DNA from: Thermodesulfobacteriota bacterium | GTDB lineage: Bacteria > Desulfobacterota > BSN033 > UBA1163 | Length of the DNA: 63,690 nt | Direction of reading: 5' to 3' | NCBI GenBank assembly: GCA_030017685.1 | Contig: JASEHH010000004.1 | Span: forward strand, 24,695-88,384 | Shown here: positions 1 through 6,428 of the stretch, in pieces | Layout of the letters: each line of letters opens with the position of its first letter | Numbering within the stretch: the stretch's first letter is position 1 | Notes under the pieces: generated by a model | The model's input: the letters and a program-made list of their open reading frames with translations, nothing else | What the model was told of the DNA's origin: nothing | Database searches by the model: none | Position numbers and translations under genes: made by a program

Positions 1-480
1 GACAGAACTGGTTGGTAATGTTCACAAAATGCTGGAAGGGTTTCGGGCAGCTCATAGGGAGATGGCTGCTAACCTAAGAGTGAGCCTTGAAAAAGGGGAA
101 ACCGAAAGGCTTAAAGAGTTTAAGAGTATGTGGACAGAACTGGTTGGTAATGTTCACAAAATGCTGGAAGGGTTTCGGGCAGCTCATGAGGAAATGGCAG
201 CCAATCTTAGGGCAAGTCTTGCAAAAGGAGAAACAGAGCGGCTCAAAGAGTTCAAGCCTTGGTGGGATGCTATTGAAAAGGAAGTGGCTGAGCTCCTAGA
301 GAAGTTTACAAAAGAGCATGCGGCTATGGCAGAGGAACTAAAAAAAGCCCTTGCAAAAGGAGAAACAGAGCGGCTCAAAGAGTTCAAGCCTTGGTGGAGT
401 AATATTGAGAAAGAGATACGTGATCTCTTGGAAGCCTTCAAGACTGAAAGAGAAAAGATGGCGGCTAATTGGCAAGCTCT
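1..480 (+). repeat. 132-bp tandem coding repeats
   Basis: Bases 1-28 are identical to bases 133-160, and the unit starting at 29 is nearly identical to the one starting at 161. The units starting at 293 and 425 are more diverged. The period is exactly 132 bp (44 codons), so copy number can change without shifting the frame. The near-identity of the left units points to recent duplication. Confidence 0.9.
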
Positions 481-622
481 AACTGCTACTATGGCCAAGA
501 AAAGAAGCGGCACCCCTGTGGTTTCAGCCGGCGCAGAAGTGAAGACCGTTGACGAGGCAGTAGCCGAGAAGGGAAGAGGCAAGAAAGAAGCAGGAAAAAC
601 AAAGGCAAGAGAAAGTAACTAA
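2..622 (+). CDS. GvpC-like repeat protein, 5' end outside window
   Basis: The reading frame is already open at base 2, so the gene begins upstream of the window. The visible protein is built from 44-residue units that start at bases 29, 161, 293 and 425 (the last is partial). Each unit is charged, helical and carries the core KGETERLKEFK followed by a Trp-containing segment. A basic, low-complexity tail of about 45 residues ends the protein. GvpC proteins, which clamp the outside of gas vesicles, are also made of amphipathic helical repeats (33 residues in cyanobacteria), and the gene lies at the head of a gas-vesicle cluster, so GvpC-like is the best reading. The 44-residue period is not the classical one. 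A different surface or structural protein is possible. Confidence 0.6.
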   Translation, partial: TELVGNVHKMLEGFRAAHREMAANLRVSLEKGETERLKEFKSMWTELVGNVHKMLEGFRAAHEEMAANLRASLAKGETERLKEFKPWWDAIEKEVAELLEKFTKEHAAMAEELKKALAKGETERLKEFKPWWSNIEKEIRDLLEAFKTEREKMAANWQALTATMAKKRSGTPVVSAGAEVKTVDEAVAEKGRGKKEAGKTKARESN

Positions 623-657
623 TCTAAAAGCAAAAAATAATTTTACACGAAATTTGG

Positions 658-707
658 GTAGGGCAAGGCTTCAGCCTTGCAATTAGCAGGCCTAAAGGCC
701 TGCCCTA
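658..707. repeat. Small dispersed inverted repeat, GTAGGGC...GCCCTAC type
   Basis: Ends are GTAGGGC and GCCCTAC, and inside are two short hairpins. Similar elements lie at 5030-5086 and 17102-17152, all between gas-vesicle genes. The rest of the gap from 623 to 833 holds another imperfect palindrome near 740-815 and no convincing gene. Confidence 0.7.
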
Positions 708-833
708 CAAAGCGAGCGAACAATGGGAGCATGGCAGTCTGACGAAATCGTCGCGAGGGCATAGCCAAGCAATCCTTACGAGATTCCTCGCTTCGCTTGG
801 AATGACACGTTATGTCAGGGAGGGGTTTAGATT

Positions 834-1163
834 ATGAGCGAAACAACATGCGCCTTCTGTAAGGGCAAAGGTAAAGATCCCTTTGAGCTACTCTCCAAGC
901 TTGCTAACTGTCAGGTATGTGGAGGCAAAGGTAAGGTCGAGGTTATAGAGCCAGCGATCAAATGTGCCTTTTGTAAAGGCACAGGTATCTATCCTCGTGA
1001 TGGCCGCGTTACATGTACCGTATGCAATGGTAAAGGTATGGTTACCGTGAAAGGTGAAACCGAAGGGTGTCCTAAATGTAAAGGCAGTGGGCAAGAAATA
1101 GAGAGTGGCCTGCCTTGTATTAAATGTGGGGGCAAAGGGGTAACCACAAAGGCACGGAAGTGA
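834..1163 (+). CDS. Protein of six DnaJ-type CxxCxGxG zinc motifs, copy 1
   Basis: This 109-residue protein consists almost entirely of CxxCxGxG motifs starting at Cys6, 26, 44, 61, 79 and 95. In DnaJ (Hsp40) four such motifs bind two zinc ions and help hold unfolded clients. Here there are six, enough for three zinc sites, and no J domain or C-terminal substrate domain. The last codons and the stop come from a dispersed ACGGAG-type repeat that begins near 1142. A paralogue with the same six-motif plan lies at 3353-3745. A GvpF/L protein carrying a J domain is encoded at 10059, so the two DnaJ halves may work together as separate chains. That cooperation is inference; the zinc motifs are directly visible. 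Confidence 0.8.
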   Translation: MSETTCAFCKGKGKDPFELLSKLANCQVCGGKGKVEVIEPAIKCAFCKGTGIYPRDGRVTCTVCNGKGMVTVKGETEGCPKCKGSGQEIESGLPCIKCGGKGVTTKARK

Positions 1164-1216
1164 CCACGGAGACACGGAGCTCCGTGCTCTCTATGAATTC
1201 CGTGATTCCGTGGTTG
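1142..1216. repeat. ACCACGGAGNCACGG dispersed repeat, imperfect palindrome
   Basis: The sequence reads as repeated 'cacggag' words, then its reverse complement ('ttccgtgattccgtggtt'). Related sequence flanks the GxxExxY gene at about 14083-14119 and 14517-14601. This copy supplies the stop codon of the gene before it. Confidence 0.75.
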
Positions 1217-1237
1217 CAAAGGGGTGGTTTTAAAGAG

Positions 1238-1531
1238 ATGACTAAACTAAACCCCGCACTACCAGAAAGCTCCGTCTGTAAAGATGGGGATGAACGAAGA
1301 AAATTCCTGAAGGGTAGTGCCCCCAAAGCCACGGATGTAAACCCGTGGTGCGGGGTAAATTCCTCCAGAGAATACTTTATTAAAAAGAGGAAGCAAGCGT
1401 TGACTAAAATTAATTCCTTCAGAGAAAACTTTAGAAAGAAGGAGAAGGAGATGAAGGCAGATTTAGAAGAGACAAGAAGGATCTGGAGGGGATTAAGCGA
1501 AAGATTCAAATGGTGGGGCTCGTTGCCCTGA
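1238..1531 (+). CDS. Small basic ORF with an internal palindromic insertion
   Basis: An open frame of 97 residues lies just before gvpN. The ATG at 1238 has only a weak ribosome site, and the longer open frame upstream of it is repeat DNA. The protein holds an internal duplication: the segment from 1238 (MTKL...) and the segment from 1396 (LTKINSFRENF) derive from the same sequence, but the first is interrupted by a palindromic element at 1251-1356. The C-terminal 40 residues are charged and helical. Function is unknown. A shorter gene starting at the TTG near 1396 is possible, and it may not be expressed at all. Confidence 0.4.
   Translation: MTKLNPALPESSVCKDGDERRKFLKGSAPKATDVNPWCGVNSSREYFIKKRKQALTKINSFRENFRKKEKEMKADLEETRRIWRGLSERFKWWGSLP
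1251..1356. repeat. CCCCG palindromic element inside an ORF
   Basis: The outer arms ACCCCGCAC (1251-1259) and GTGCGGGGT (1348-1356) are perfect complements. The element belongs to the family also seen at 5521, 15953, 18773, 19122 and 47092. It keeps the surrounding ORF open. Confidence 0.8.
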
Positions 1532-1554
1532 AATTAAAAGGGAGGTGAATCAAA

Positions 1555-2529
1555 ATGATTGATGAGATGACTACAGTCCTTGAGCCAAGTCCTCTGCCAG
1601 ACTTTGTGGAGACGAAATATATAAAGGATATTACTAACAGAACCCTTTCTTATATTAAGGCAGGTTTCCCGGTTCATTTCAGGGGGCCCTCAGGTACTGG
1701 CAAGACGACTCTGGCAATGCATATCGCAAGTAAGATTAATAGGCCGGTGGTAATGATTCACGGAGACGAGGAATTTACAACCTCTGACTTAGTTGGTGGA
1801 GAATACGGCTACAGATTTAAAAAGGTGGTTGACCGCTTTGTATCCCGTGTGCTCAAGGTAGAAGAGGATATGATTAAACGTTGGGTTGATAACCGTCTGA
1901 CCGTTGCCTGTAAATTCGGATTTACTCTCATCTATGATGAATTTACGCGATCAAGGCCAGAGGCGAATAACATACTTCTTTCTATTTTACAGGAGAAGAT
2001 AATGGATTTACCAGTAGGAAGGGGCGGCGAAGAGCCGTATTTAAGGGTCGCTCCAGATTTTACTGCTATCTTTACCTCTAACCCCGAAGAATATGCGGGA
2101 GTCCATAGAAGCCAGGATGCCTTGAGGGACAGGATGATAACGATGGATCTGGACCATTTTGACTATGATACAGAGGTGGCAATAACGAAGGCAAAATCCA
2201 AACTGTCACAAAAAGACGCCGAGAAAATAGTCAATATTGTAAGGGGCTTAAGAGAATCTGGAAAGTGTGAGTTTGCTCCGACCGTTCGCGGCTGCATAAT
2301 GATTGCAAAAACGCTTAAAGTTCAGAATATGCCTCCTTCTAACTCAGATGGGTTTCTAAAGGTGTGTCAGGATATCCTGGCATCTGAGACAAGCCGAGTT
2401 GGCTCAAAAACGAATCAAGCCAGGGTAAAAGAATTGGTTAAAGAGCTTGTAGGGAAAAAACTCGGAAAGAAAGAGACCGTTGAGGTAGAGAAGGAACCTG
2501 AAAAGGAAGCTGCTGTAGGTGCAGCTTAA
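1555..2529 (+). CDS. gvpN: Gas vesicle ATPase GvpN
   Basis: This is a 324-residue MoxR/CbbQ-type AAA+ ATPase and matches GvpN in length and layout. Walker A is GPSGTGKT at residues 44-51 and Walker B is LIYDE with Asp128 and Glu129. A sensor-like TSNPEEYAG segment follows, and the tail is rich in Glu and Lys. GvpN is a conserved gas-vesicle assembly factor, thought to use ATP during growth of the shell. The start has a good GGGAGGT ribosome site at about 1542. It lies between a doubtful small ORF and an AbrB-like gene, all co-directional. Confidence 0.93.
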   Translation: MIDEMTTVLEPSPLPDFVETKYIKDITNRTLSYIKAGFPVHFRGPSGTGKTTLAMHIASKINRPVVMIHGDEEFTTSDLVGGEYGYRFKKVVDRFVSRVLKVEEDMIKRWVDNRLTVACKFGFTLIYDEFTRSRPEANNILLSILQEKIMDLPVGRGGEEPYLRVAPDFTAIFTSNPEEYAGVHRSQDALRDRMITMDLDHFDYDTEVAITKAKSKLSQKDAEKIVNIVRGLRESGKCEFAPTVRGCIMIAKTLKVQNMPPSNSDGFLKVCQDILASETSRVGSKTNQARVKELVKELVGKKLGKKETVEVEKEPEKEAAVGAA

Positions 2530-2609
2530 AGGCCAGTAGGAAAGTCCAGCCGGCATAGAAAGATTAACGACGAAAAAGTCTATCCTTAATTAGGAAGGAG
2601 GAATTCAAA

Positions 2610-2780
2610 ATGACTCTTATGCGGGCATTTTCTAAGGTAGATAAGGAGGGAAAGATTGCGATTCCCGGCAATATTAAGCGGGAAACAGGCCTTAAAGAAG
2701 GCCAATTGGTTGAACTAAAGATTTTCGGAGCAAATACTAAAAAAAGCGTTCTTATTACAGCAAGAAAAAGTGCAAGATGA
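2610..2780 (+). CDS. Small AbrB/SpoVT-type swapped-hairpin protein
   Basis: This 56-residue gene has a strong ribosome site (AAGGAGG eight bases before ATG). The protein begins FSKVDKEGKIAIPGNIKRE and continues with GLKEGQLVEL, the pattern of the AbrB/MazE swapped-hairpin DNA-binding domain, in which 'D.kGri.iP..ir...gl..G..v.l' is typical. Such proteins act as transition-state regulators or as antitoxins. No toxin gene follows, so a local regulator or DNA architectural role in the gas-vesicle operon is the more likely reading. Confidence 0.75.
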   Translation: MTLMRAFSKVDKEGKIAIPGNIKRETGLKEGQLVELKIFGANTKKSVLITARKSAR

Positions 2781-2805
2781 CACGAAGTGTCATTTCGCTC
2801 TCTGT

Positions 2806-2870
2806 GTCATTCCCGCGAAAGCGGGAATCCAGAGATATTAGTATAGATTCCTGCTTCCGCAGGAATGACG
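2806..2870. repeat. GTCATTCC...GGAATGAC dispersed palindrome
   Basis: A hairpin GTCATTCCCGCGAAAGCGGG and a second hairpin ending in GGAATGAC are separated by an AT-rich spacer. The same family appears at 16333, 35258, 42230, 56531 and 58518. The gap from 2781 to 3006 has no other recognisable content. Confidence 0.85.
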
Positions 2871-3006
2871 ATGTAGTATATTTATTTATGAGACAGCACA
2901 CTAGGGGACTCGTAAATTTGGGATTTGGTTATTGGTGATTGTTTTTTAACCATTGGTAATTGGAGCTTATTTGGTGTTTGGTTATTGGTGGTTTGGAGGT
3001 GGAGGG

Positions 3007-3333
3007 ATGCCAAGAGGTGTAAGTGATATCAGTGGTCTTCGAAATATCAGGAGCATGCACAGCACAAGCCAGCGCTCTATACCCAAAAATCAAAGCTCGG
3101 CCTATTTAGATTTGTATATGCTCCGGAAGGAAAAGGAACGGTTAGAGAAAGAAGATGCCAATCTGGAAAAGCGAAAGGCAGGGATTCAAAAAAGATTAGA
3201 AGATATAAAGAAAGAAATGGAGGTATTGGAAAGCTCAGCCCAGCAGGAAATGGGATGGCAAGCGGGGCAAAGAGAGGTTGTGAAGGAAGAAACTCAAAAA
3301 AAGAAATGGAAGAAGATGGGATTGAGTTACTGA
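3007..3333 (+). CDS. Small coiled-coil protein of the gas vesicle cluster
   Basis: This encodes a 108-residue protein. The start at 3007 follows a GGAGG-type site; the open frame extends upstream to 2953, but those codons come from low-complexity AT-rich DNA. The first 40 residues are Ser/Arg-rich. From about residue 50 a charged heptad-like segment (LRKEKERLEKEDANLEKR) predicts a coiled coil, followed by a Lys-rich tail. By size, position after gvpN and the coiled coil it might be the protein called GvpV in other bacteria, but I cannot verify this. Confidence 0.6.
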   Translation: MPRGVSDISGLRNIRSMHSTSQRSIPKNQSSAYLDLYMLRKEKERLEKEDANLEKRKAGIQKRLEDIKKEMEVLESSAQQEMGWQAGQREVVKEETQKKKWKKMGLSY

Positions 3334-3352
3334 ATCAAAGGAGAAGTGAATT

Positions 3353-3745
3353 ATGGAAATGGCATGGAAGGCGTATCAGTGGGGAGGCGGCAAGATAAAG
3401 AGAATGGGTGAGATTCTAAAAGGTGAGATATTCGAATGTGCCTTTTGTAGAGGAAGTGGATTTTTAGCTGGGTCTAAAGGGATCAAATGCCCTGTTTGTA
3501 AAGGAGAAGGGGCTGTGAGTATTGAGGCCCCTGCTGTGCTCTGTGCCTTTTGTAATGGAAGGGGAAAGGCATATCCGAGAACAAATATTACCTGCCCTGC
3601 ATGTTTTGGTAAAGGCGTTATGAGTGCAGGCAGTGAAGATATTGAAACATGCCCTATCTGTAAAGGGGGAGGCAGAGAAAAAGGTAGTAATCTTCCTTGC
3701 TTAAAATGTAGGGGTAAAGGCGTTGTTATAACAGGGTCTACTTGA
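3353..3745 (+). CDS. Protein of six DnaJ-type CxxCxGxG zinc motifs, copy 2
   Basis: This is the 130-residue paralogue of the gene at 834. After a 28-residue N-terminal extension, CxxCxGxG motifs start at Cys29, 46, 64, 81, 100 and 116, and the spacing pattern matches copy 1. No J domain, membrane segment or DNA-binding motif is present. The start is supported by AAAGGAGA at 3339. The pair flanks gvpN and the AbrB-like gene. The likely role is a zinc-stabilised, chaperone-type binding module for gas-vesicle proteins, by analogy with the cysteine-rich domain of DnaJ. The client is unknown. Confidence 0.8.
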   Translation: MEMAWKAYQWGGGKIKRMGEILKGEIFECAFCRGSGFLAGSKGIKCPVCKGEGAVSIEAPAVLCAFCNGRGKAYPRTNITCPACFGKGVMSAGSEDIETCPICKGGGREKGSNLPCLKCRGKGVVITGST

Positions 3746-3764
3746 AATGGAAGAAAGATAAAAA

Positions 3765-4037
3765 ATGCCAACACCAGATGAAATTAAAATCTTTAAAATG
3801 ATCGACGCTGAAGGTGGTGAATCCACTATAGGAAAAATTGCTAGGAAAATGCATCTGGACACGAGTTACGCCAGAGTTATCCTTAATTCTATGGGACTGA
3901 AGGACCTTATAGATGTTTTTAGAACTGGGAAGGTCAGAATTGCAAGTAAAGGTTGGATAGCATTAGGGAAACAGCCCCAGCGTGGAGAAGGCCTACAAAG
4001 ATATTTAGAAGATCGAGACAAATGGAAAATTTTTTGA
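3765..4037 (+). CDS. Putative winged-helix protein, 90 aa
   Basis: The protein starts MPTPDEIKIFKMIDAEGGES and goes on IGKIARKMHLDTSYARVILNSMG, which reads as a helix-turn-helix/winged-helix fold of the type used in small regulators. A short basic wing-like stretch (RTGKVRIASKGW) follows. No catalytic motif is visible. It sits 19 bp after the second zinc protein in the same transcription unit. A regulator of the locus is plausible; protein-protein binding cannot be excluded. Confidence 0.6.
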   Translation: MPTPDEIKIFKMIDAEGGESTIGKIARKMHLDTSYARVILNSMGLKDLIDVFRTGKVRIASKGWIALGKQPQRGEGLQRYLEDRDKWKIF

Positions 4038-4070
4038 AGATAACATTAGAATCTGAAAGGAGGACAAACG

Positions 4071-4256
4071 ATGAGACTTAATTGTTTATCATGTGGTTAT
4101 GCGGTTGATTTGGATAATGCTTATGGGGACTATGACGGTCAGTTCAAATGTGTTATTTGTGGCGCAGTTATTAATATCAAGACCGAGGAGGGCAAACTTA
4201 AGTCGGCTAGTGTTGCCAAAGCTGGACAACGCCCCTCGGAGAAAAGAGCATTTTGA
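4071..4256 (+). CDS. Small zinc-ribbon protein, 61 aa
   Basis: Two CxxC knuckles (CLSC at residue 5 and CVIC at about residue 28) form a one-zinc ribbon, followed by a basic tail. The ribosome site AAAGGAGG lies just before the ATG. The function is not known. It is one of four small Cys-rich proteins in the cluster, in addition to the two CxxCxGxG proteins and the gene at 16501. Confidence 0.65.
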   Translation: MRLNCLSCGYAVDLDNAYGDYDGQFKCVICGAVINIKTEEGKLKSASVAKAGQRPSEKRAF

Positions 4257-4401
4257 GTAGAGACTAAACCACCGGGGCGGCCAGACGGATTGCAAAGATA
4301 TTCAGAAGAAAGACAAGGTTGTATTGGGTTCTTTACACCCTCATCTTGCAGGATAACTGTAAAGGGTAAGAGCAGGGTAAAGTAAGAAGGGAGATTAGCA
4401 G

Positions 4402-4941
4402 ATGGCAAAAGAAAAACCAAAGGGGGAAAAGGAAGAAGAGGGCTTAGATATTGATTTTGGGATAGGTAAGTTAAGCCTGGGGGGATTATTTAAAGGCATT
4501 GAGAAATTGATTGACCTGGCAGCAGAATTAAAGGACTCTGGCGGCGAACTCAAGAAAGAGGGAGAGATCGATCTGGGTCATTTAAAAGAGGGCATGAAAG
4601 GCGTTTTCGGTTTCTCCATAAAGACGGCAGTAGGTGGAAAACCAATCGTGGAACCTTTTGGTAACATTAAGAAGACCCCTAAAGGACCTACCGTCGAGGA
4701 AGAGAGAGAACCGATGACAGATGTTTTTGATGAAAAAGAGGAGATTCGTATCTATTCCGAGATGCCGGGAGTCAATGAAGAGGATATAAAGATAGATATA
4801 AAAGGAGATATATTGAATATTTCGGCCCATGGCGTAGAGAGGAAGTATCATAAAGAGATCCTCCTTCCCGTACAGGTCAAGAAGGAAGCCCTTTCTTATA
4901 CTTACAAGAATGGTATCCTGGAAATCAGGATTAAAAAATAG
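4402..4941 (+). CDS. gvpH: Gas vesicle protein GvpH, Hsp20-like
   Basis: This 179-residue protein has a Lys/Glu-rich head, a Gly-rich middle and a C-terminal alpha-crystallin-like domain from about residue 105 (PMTDVFDEKEEIRIYSEMPG, ending in NGILEIRIKK). GvpH proteins have this plan and behave as small heat-shock-type chaperones or regulators in gas-vesicle formation. The 'PGV.eEDIkIdi' and 'NGiLei' elements are the conserved Hsp20 signatures. The gap that follows to 5311 separates it from the ArsA-type gene. A second Hsp20-domain protein is encoded at 9185. Confidence 0.85.
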   Translation: MAKEKPKGEKEEEGLDIDFGIGKLSLGGLFKGIEKLIDLAAELKDSGGELKKEGEIDLGHLKEGMKGVFGFSIKTAVGGKPIVEPFGNIKKTPKGPTVEEEREPMTDVFDEKEEIRIYSEMPGVNEEDIKIDIKGDILNISAHGVERKYHKEILLPVQVKKEALSYTYKNGILEIRIKK

Positions 4942-5029
4942 ATGCGTAGATGAGTGAATGCCGGACTTATTAACTAATTTTTCATGACGGGTATGACACC
5001 CTCGAACCATGAAAATTGATTTATCTACC

Positions 5030-5086
5030 GTAGGGGCGGCCCTCTGTGGCCGCCTTATTGAGGAGCCCACAGAGGGGCTCCCCTAC
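5030..5086. repeat. GTAGGGGC...CCCCTAC inverted repeat in a gene-free gap
   Basis: This is a hairpin-rich element between gvpH and the ArsA-type gene, similar to those at 658 and 17102. The remainder of the gap (4942-5310) is AT-rich and has scattered 'ctgaa..ttcag' palindromes around 5160-5265. I see no gene; a 62-codon minus-strand frame there lacks a ribosome site. Confidence 0.7.
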
Positions 5087-5310
5087 ATTTGGGAATGAAG
5101 AACCTATTTTCTGAGCAATATAAACGCATTAAATAAAATAATTGTAAATAAACAAAATAGATGCTGAAACAATACTGAAACAAGTTCAGCACAAGGTTCA
5201 GCATGACAAAAACAAAGCAGATCGTCATTCGATCCTGAACTTAATTCAGGATGTTTCGGAATCTCAGGTCTTTCAAAACGATGTAAAAACATTAATTGTG
5301 TTTGGGTTAA

Positions 5311-6387
5311 ATGGGATTAATCGGATTAAGAGAAGGCGCGTTGAAACTGATTTTATTCGGCGGAAAAGGAGGGGTGGGAAAGACTACCTGTGCCTCAAGT
5401 ACTGGACTGTATTTAGCAAATAACAATAAAAATGCACTCCTCATCTCCACTGACCCGGCCCATTCTTTATCGGATAGCTTAGGGCAGAAAATAGGAGATG
5501 AGATTCACCCCGTTATATGTTTACCCCGCCCCGCAGAAAGCCCCGTGATTTATCACGGGGATGAATGCTGTAAATCCGGGGGGACCCCAATGCCCCGCGT
5601 TTTAACGCGGGGTCGGGGTTTACTGTCTAACGGGGTAAAGCAGATAGAAGGTGTAGATAAATTAAGTGCTATAGAGATAAGCGCGGAGAAGGCATTATCA
5701 AGGTTCAAAATAGAATATGACGATGAGCTAAGGAGACTCTTTGATACGAGTACTTATTTAGACAGGGAGGATATAGATTCCATACTTGCTCTGCCTATAC
5801 CGGGGATAGACGAGGTGATGGGATTTAAGACCATTGTGGACTTCATTGAAGAGGGGAAGTTTGATAAATACATAGTCGATACAGCACCAACAGGCCATGC
5901 CCTGAGGCTTTTGACCCTCCCGGAGCTTTTAGACGACTGGATAAAAGTTATGGCAAAGATGAGATGGAAATATAGATATATGGTTACGAGCTTTGCCGGA
6001 AAATATAAGCCTGACAGTGCTGATGATTTTCTTATGAGCATGAAAAAGACAGTTAAAAAGATTGAAGGTCTTCTCAGGGATCAAAGCAGGTGTGAATTCA
6101 TTATCGTGACCATACCAGAAGATATGGCGATTAAAGAGACGGAAAGGATGATAAAAAGTTTGGATCAATATGGGATGAAGGTAAAACAGATGGTCATCAA
6201 TCATGTTATCCCGGAGCAGGTTGACTGCCCTTTTTGTCAGGGAAGGAGAGAAGAGCAGGATGAATATATAGGACAGATAAGAGAAAAATTTAGCGATTTA
6301 AAAATAACGATTGTTCTCCTCCAGCCCCATGAGATAAAAGGGATAGATGCCTTGAAAAATCTCGGGAGTATGGTCTTTGCGGCATGA
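5311..6387 (+). CDS. ArsA/Get3-family ATPase with an in-frame repeat insertion
   Basis: The protein has a deviant Walker A (GGKGGVGKT, residues 17-25), the switch I-type STDPAHSLSDS, the switch II-type DTAPTGH and a late CPFC motif (Cys306/Cys309). Those are marks of the ArsA/Get3 (TRC40) family, and the CxxC is the zinc-dimer motif of Get3. Get3 carries hydrophobic tail-anchored proteins; ArsA drives arsenite export, but no arsB or arsD is near. Residues about 71-109 match no family segment and are encoded by a palindromic element at 5521-5638. The TTG at 5341 after AGAAGG is an alternative start. Its place between gvpH and the CDC48-type gene suggests chaperone work on gas-vesicle proteins. 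Confidence 0.85.
   Translation: MGLIGLREGALKLILFGGKGGVGKTTCASSTGLYLANNNKNALLISTDPAHSLSDSLGQKIGDEIHPVICLPRPAESPVIYHGDECCKSGGTPMPRVLTRGRGLLSNGVKQIEGVDKLSAIEISAEKALSRFKIEYDDELRRLFDTSTYLDREDIDSILALPIPGIDEVMGFKTIVDFIEEGKFDKYIVDTAPTGHALRLLTLPELLDDWIKVMAKMRWKYRYMVTSFAGKYKPDSADDFLMSMKKTVKKIEGLLRDQSRCEFIIVTIPEDMAIKETERMIKSLDQYGMKVKQMVINHVIPEQVDCPFCQGRREEQDEYIGQIREKFSDLKITIVLLQPHEIKGIDALKNLGSMVFAA
5521..5638. repeat. CCCCG palindromic element within the ArsA/Get3 gene
   Basis: The element runs from TTACCCCG (5521-5528) to CGGGGTAA (5631-5638) and contains further hairpins (GCCCCGTGATTTATCACGGGG; CCCCGCGTTTTAACGCGGGG). The right end, TCTAACGGGGTAAA, matches the intergenic copies at 18773 and 47092. It adds about 39 residues (Pro, Gly, Arg and Cys-rich) without a stop or frameshift. 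Confidence 0.85.
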
Positions 6388-6428
6388 GTTATGGACAAGG
6401 GTGCGGCTAAAGCCTAAAGACATTTTCA

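Noticed and set aside
184-582. Open minus-strand frame opposite the repeat protein
   Set aside because: It mirrors the tandem repeat of the coding strand and has a Ser-rich, unstructured translation.
2806-2870. CRISPR-like array from the many short palindromes
   Set aside because: Copies are dispersed over the whole window with no regular spacers and no cas genes.
5104-5292. 62-codon minus-strand frame in the gap after gvpH
   Set aside because: No ribosome site and the sequence is made of dispersed 'ttcag/ctgaa' palindromes.
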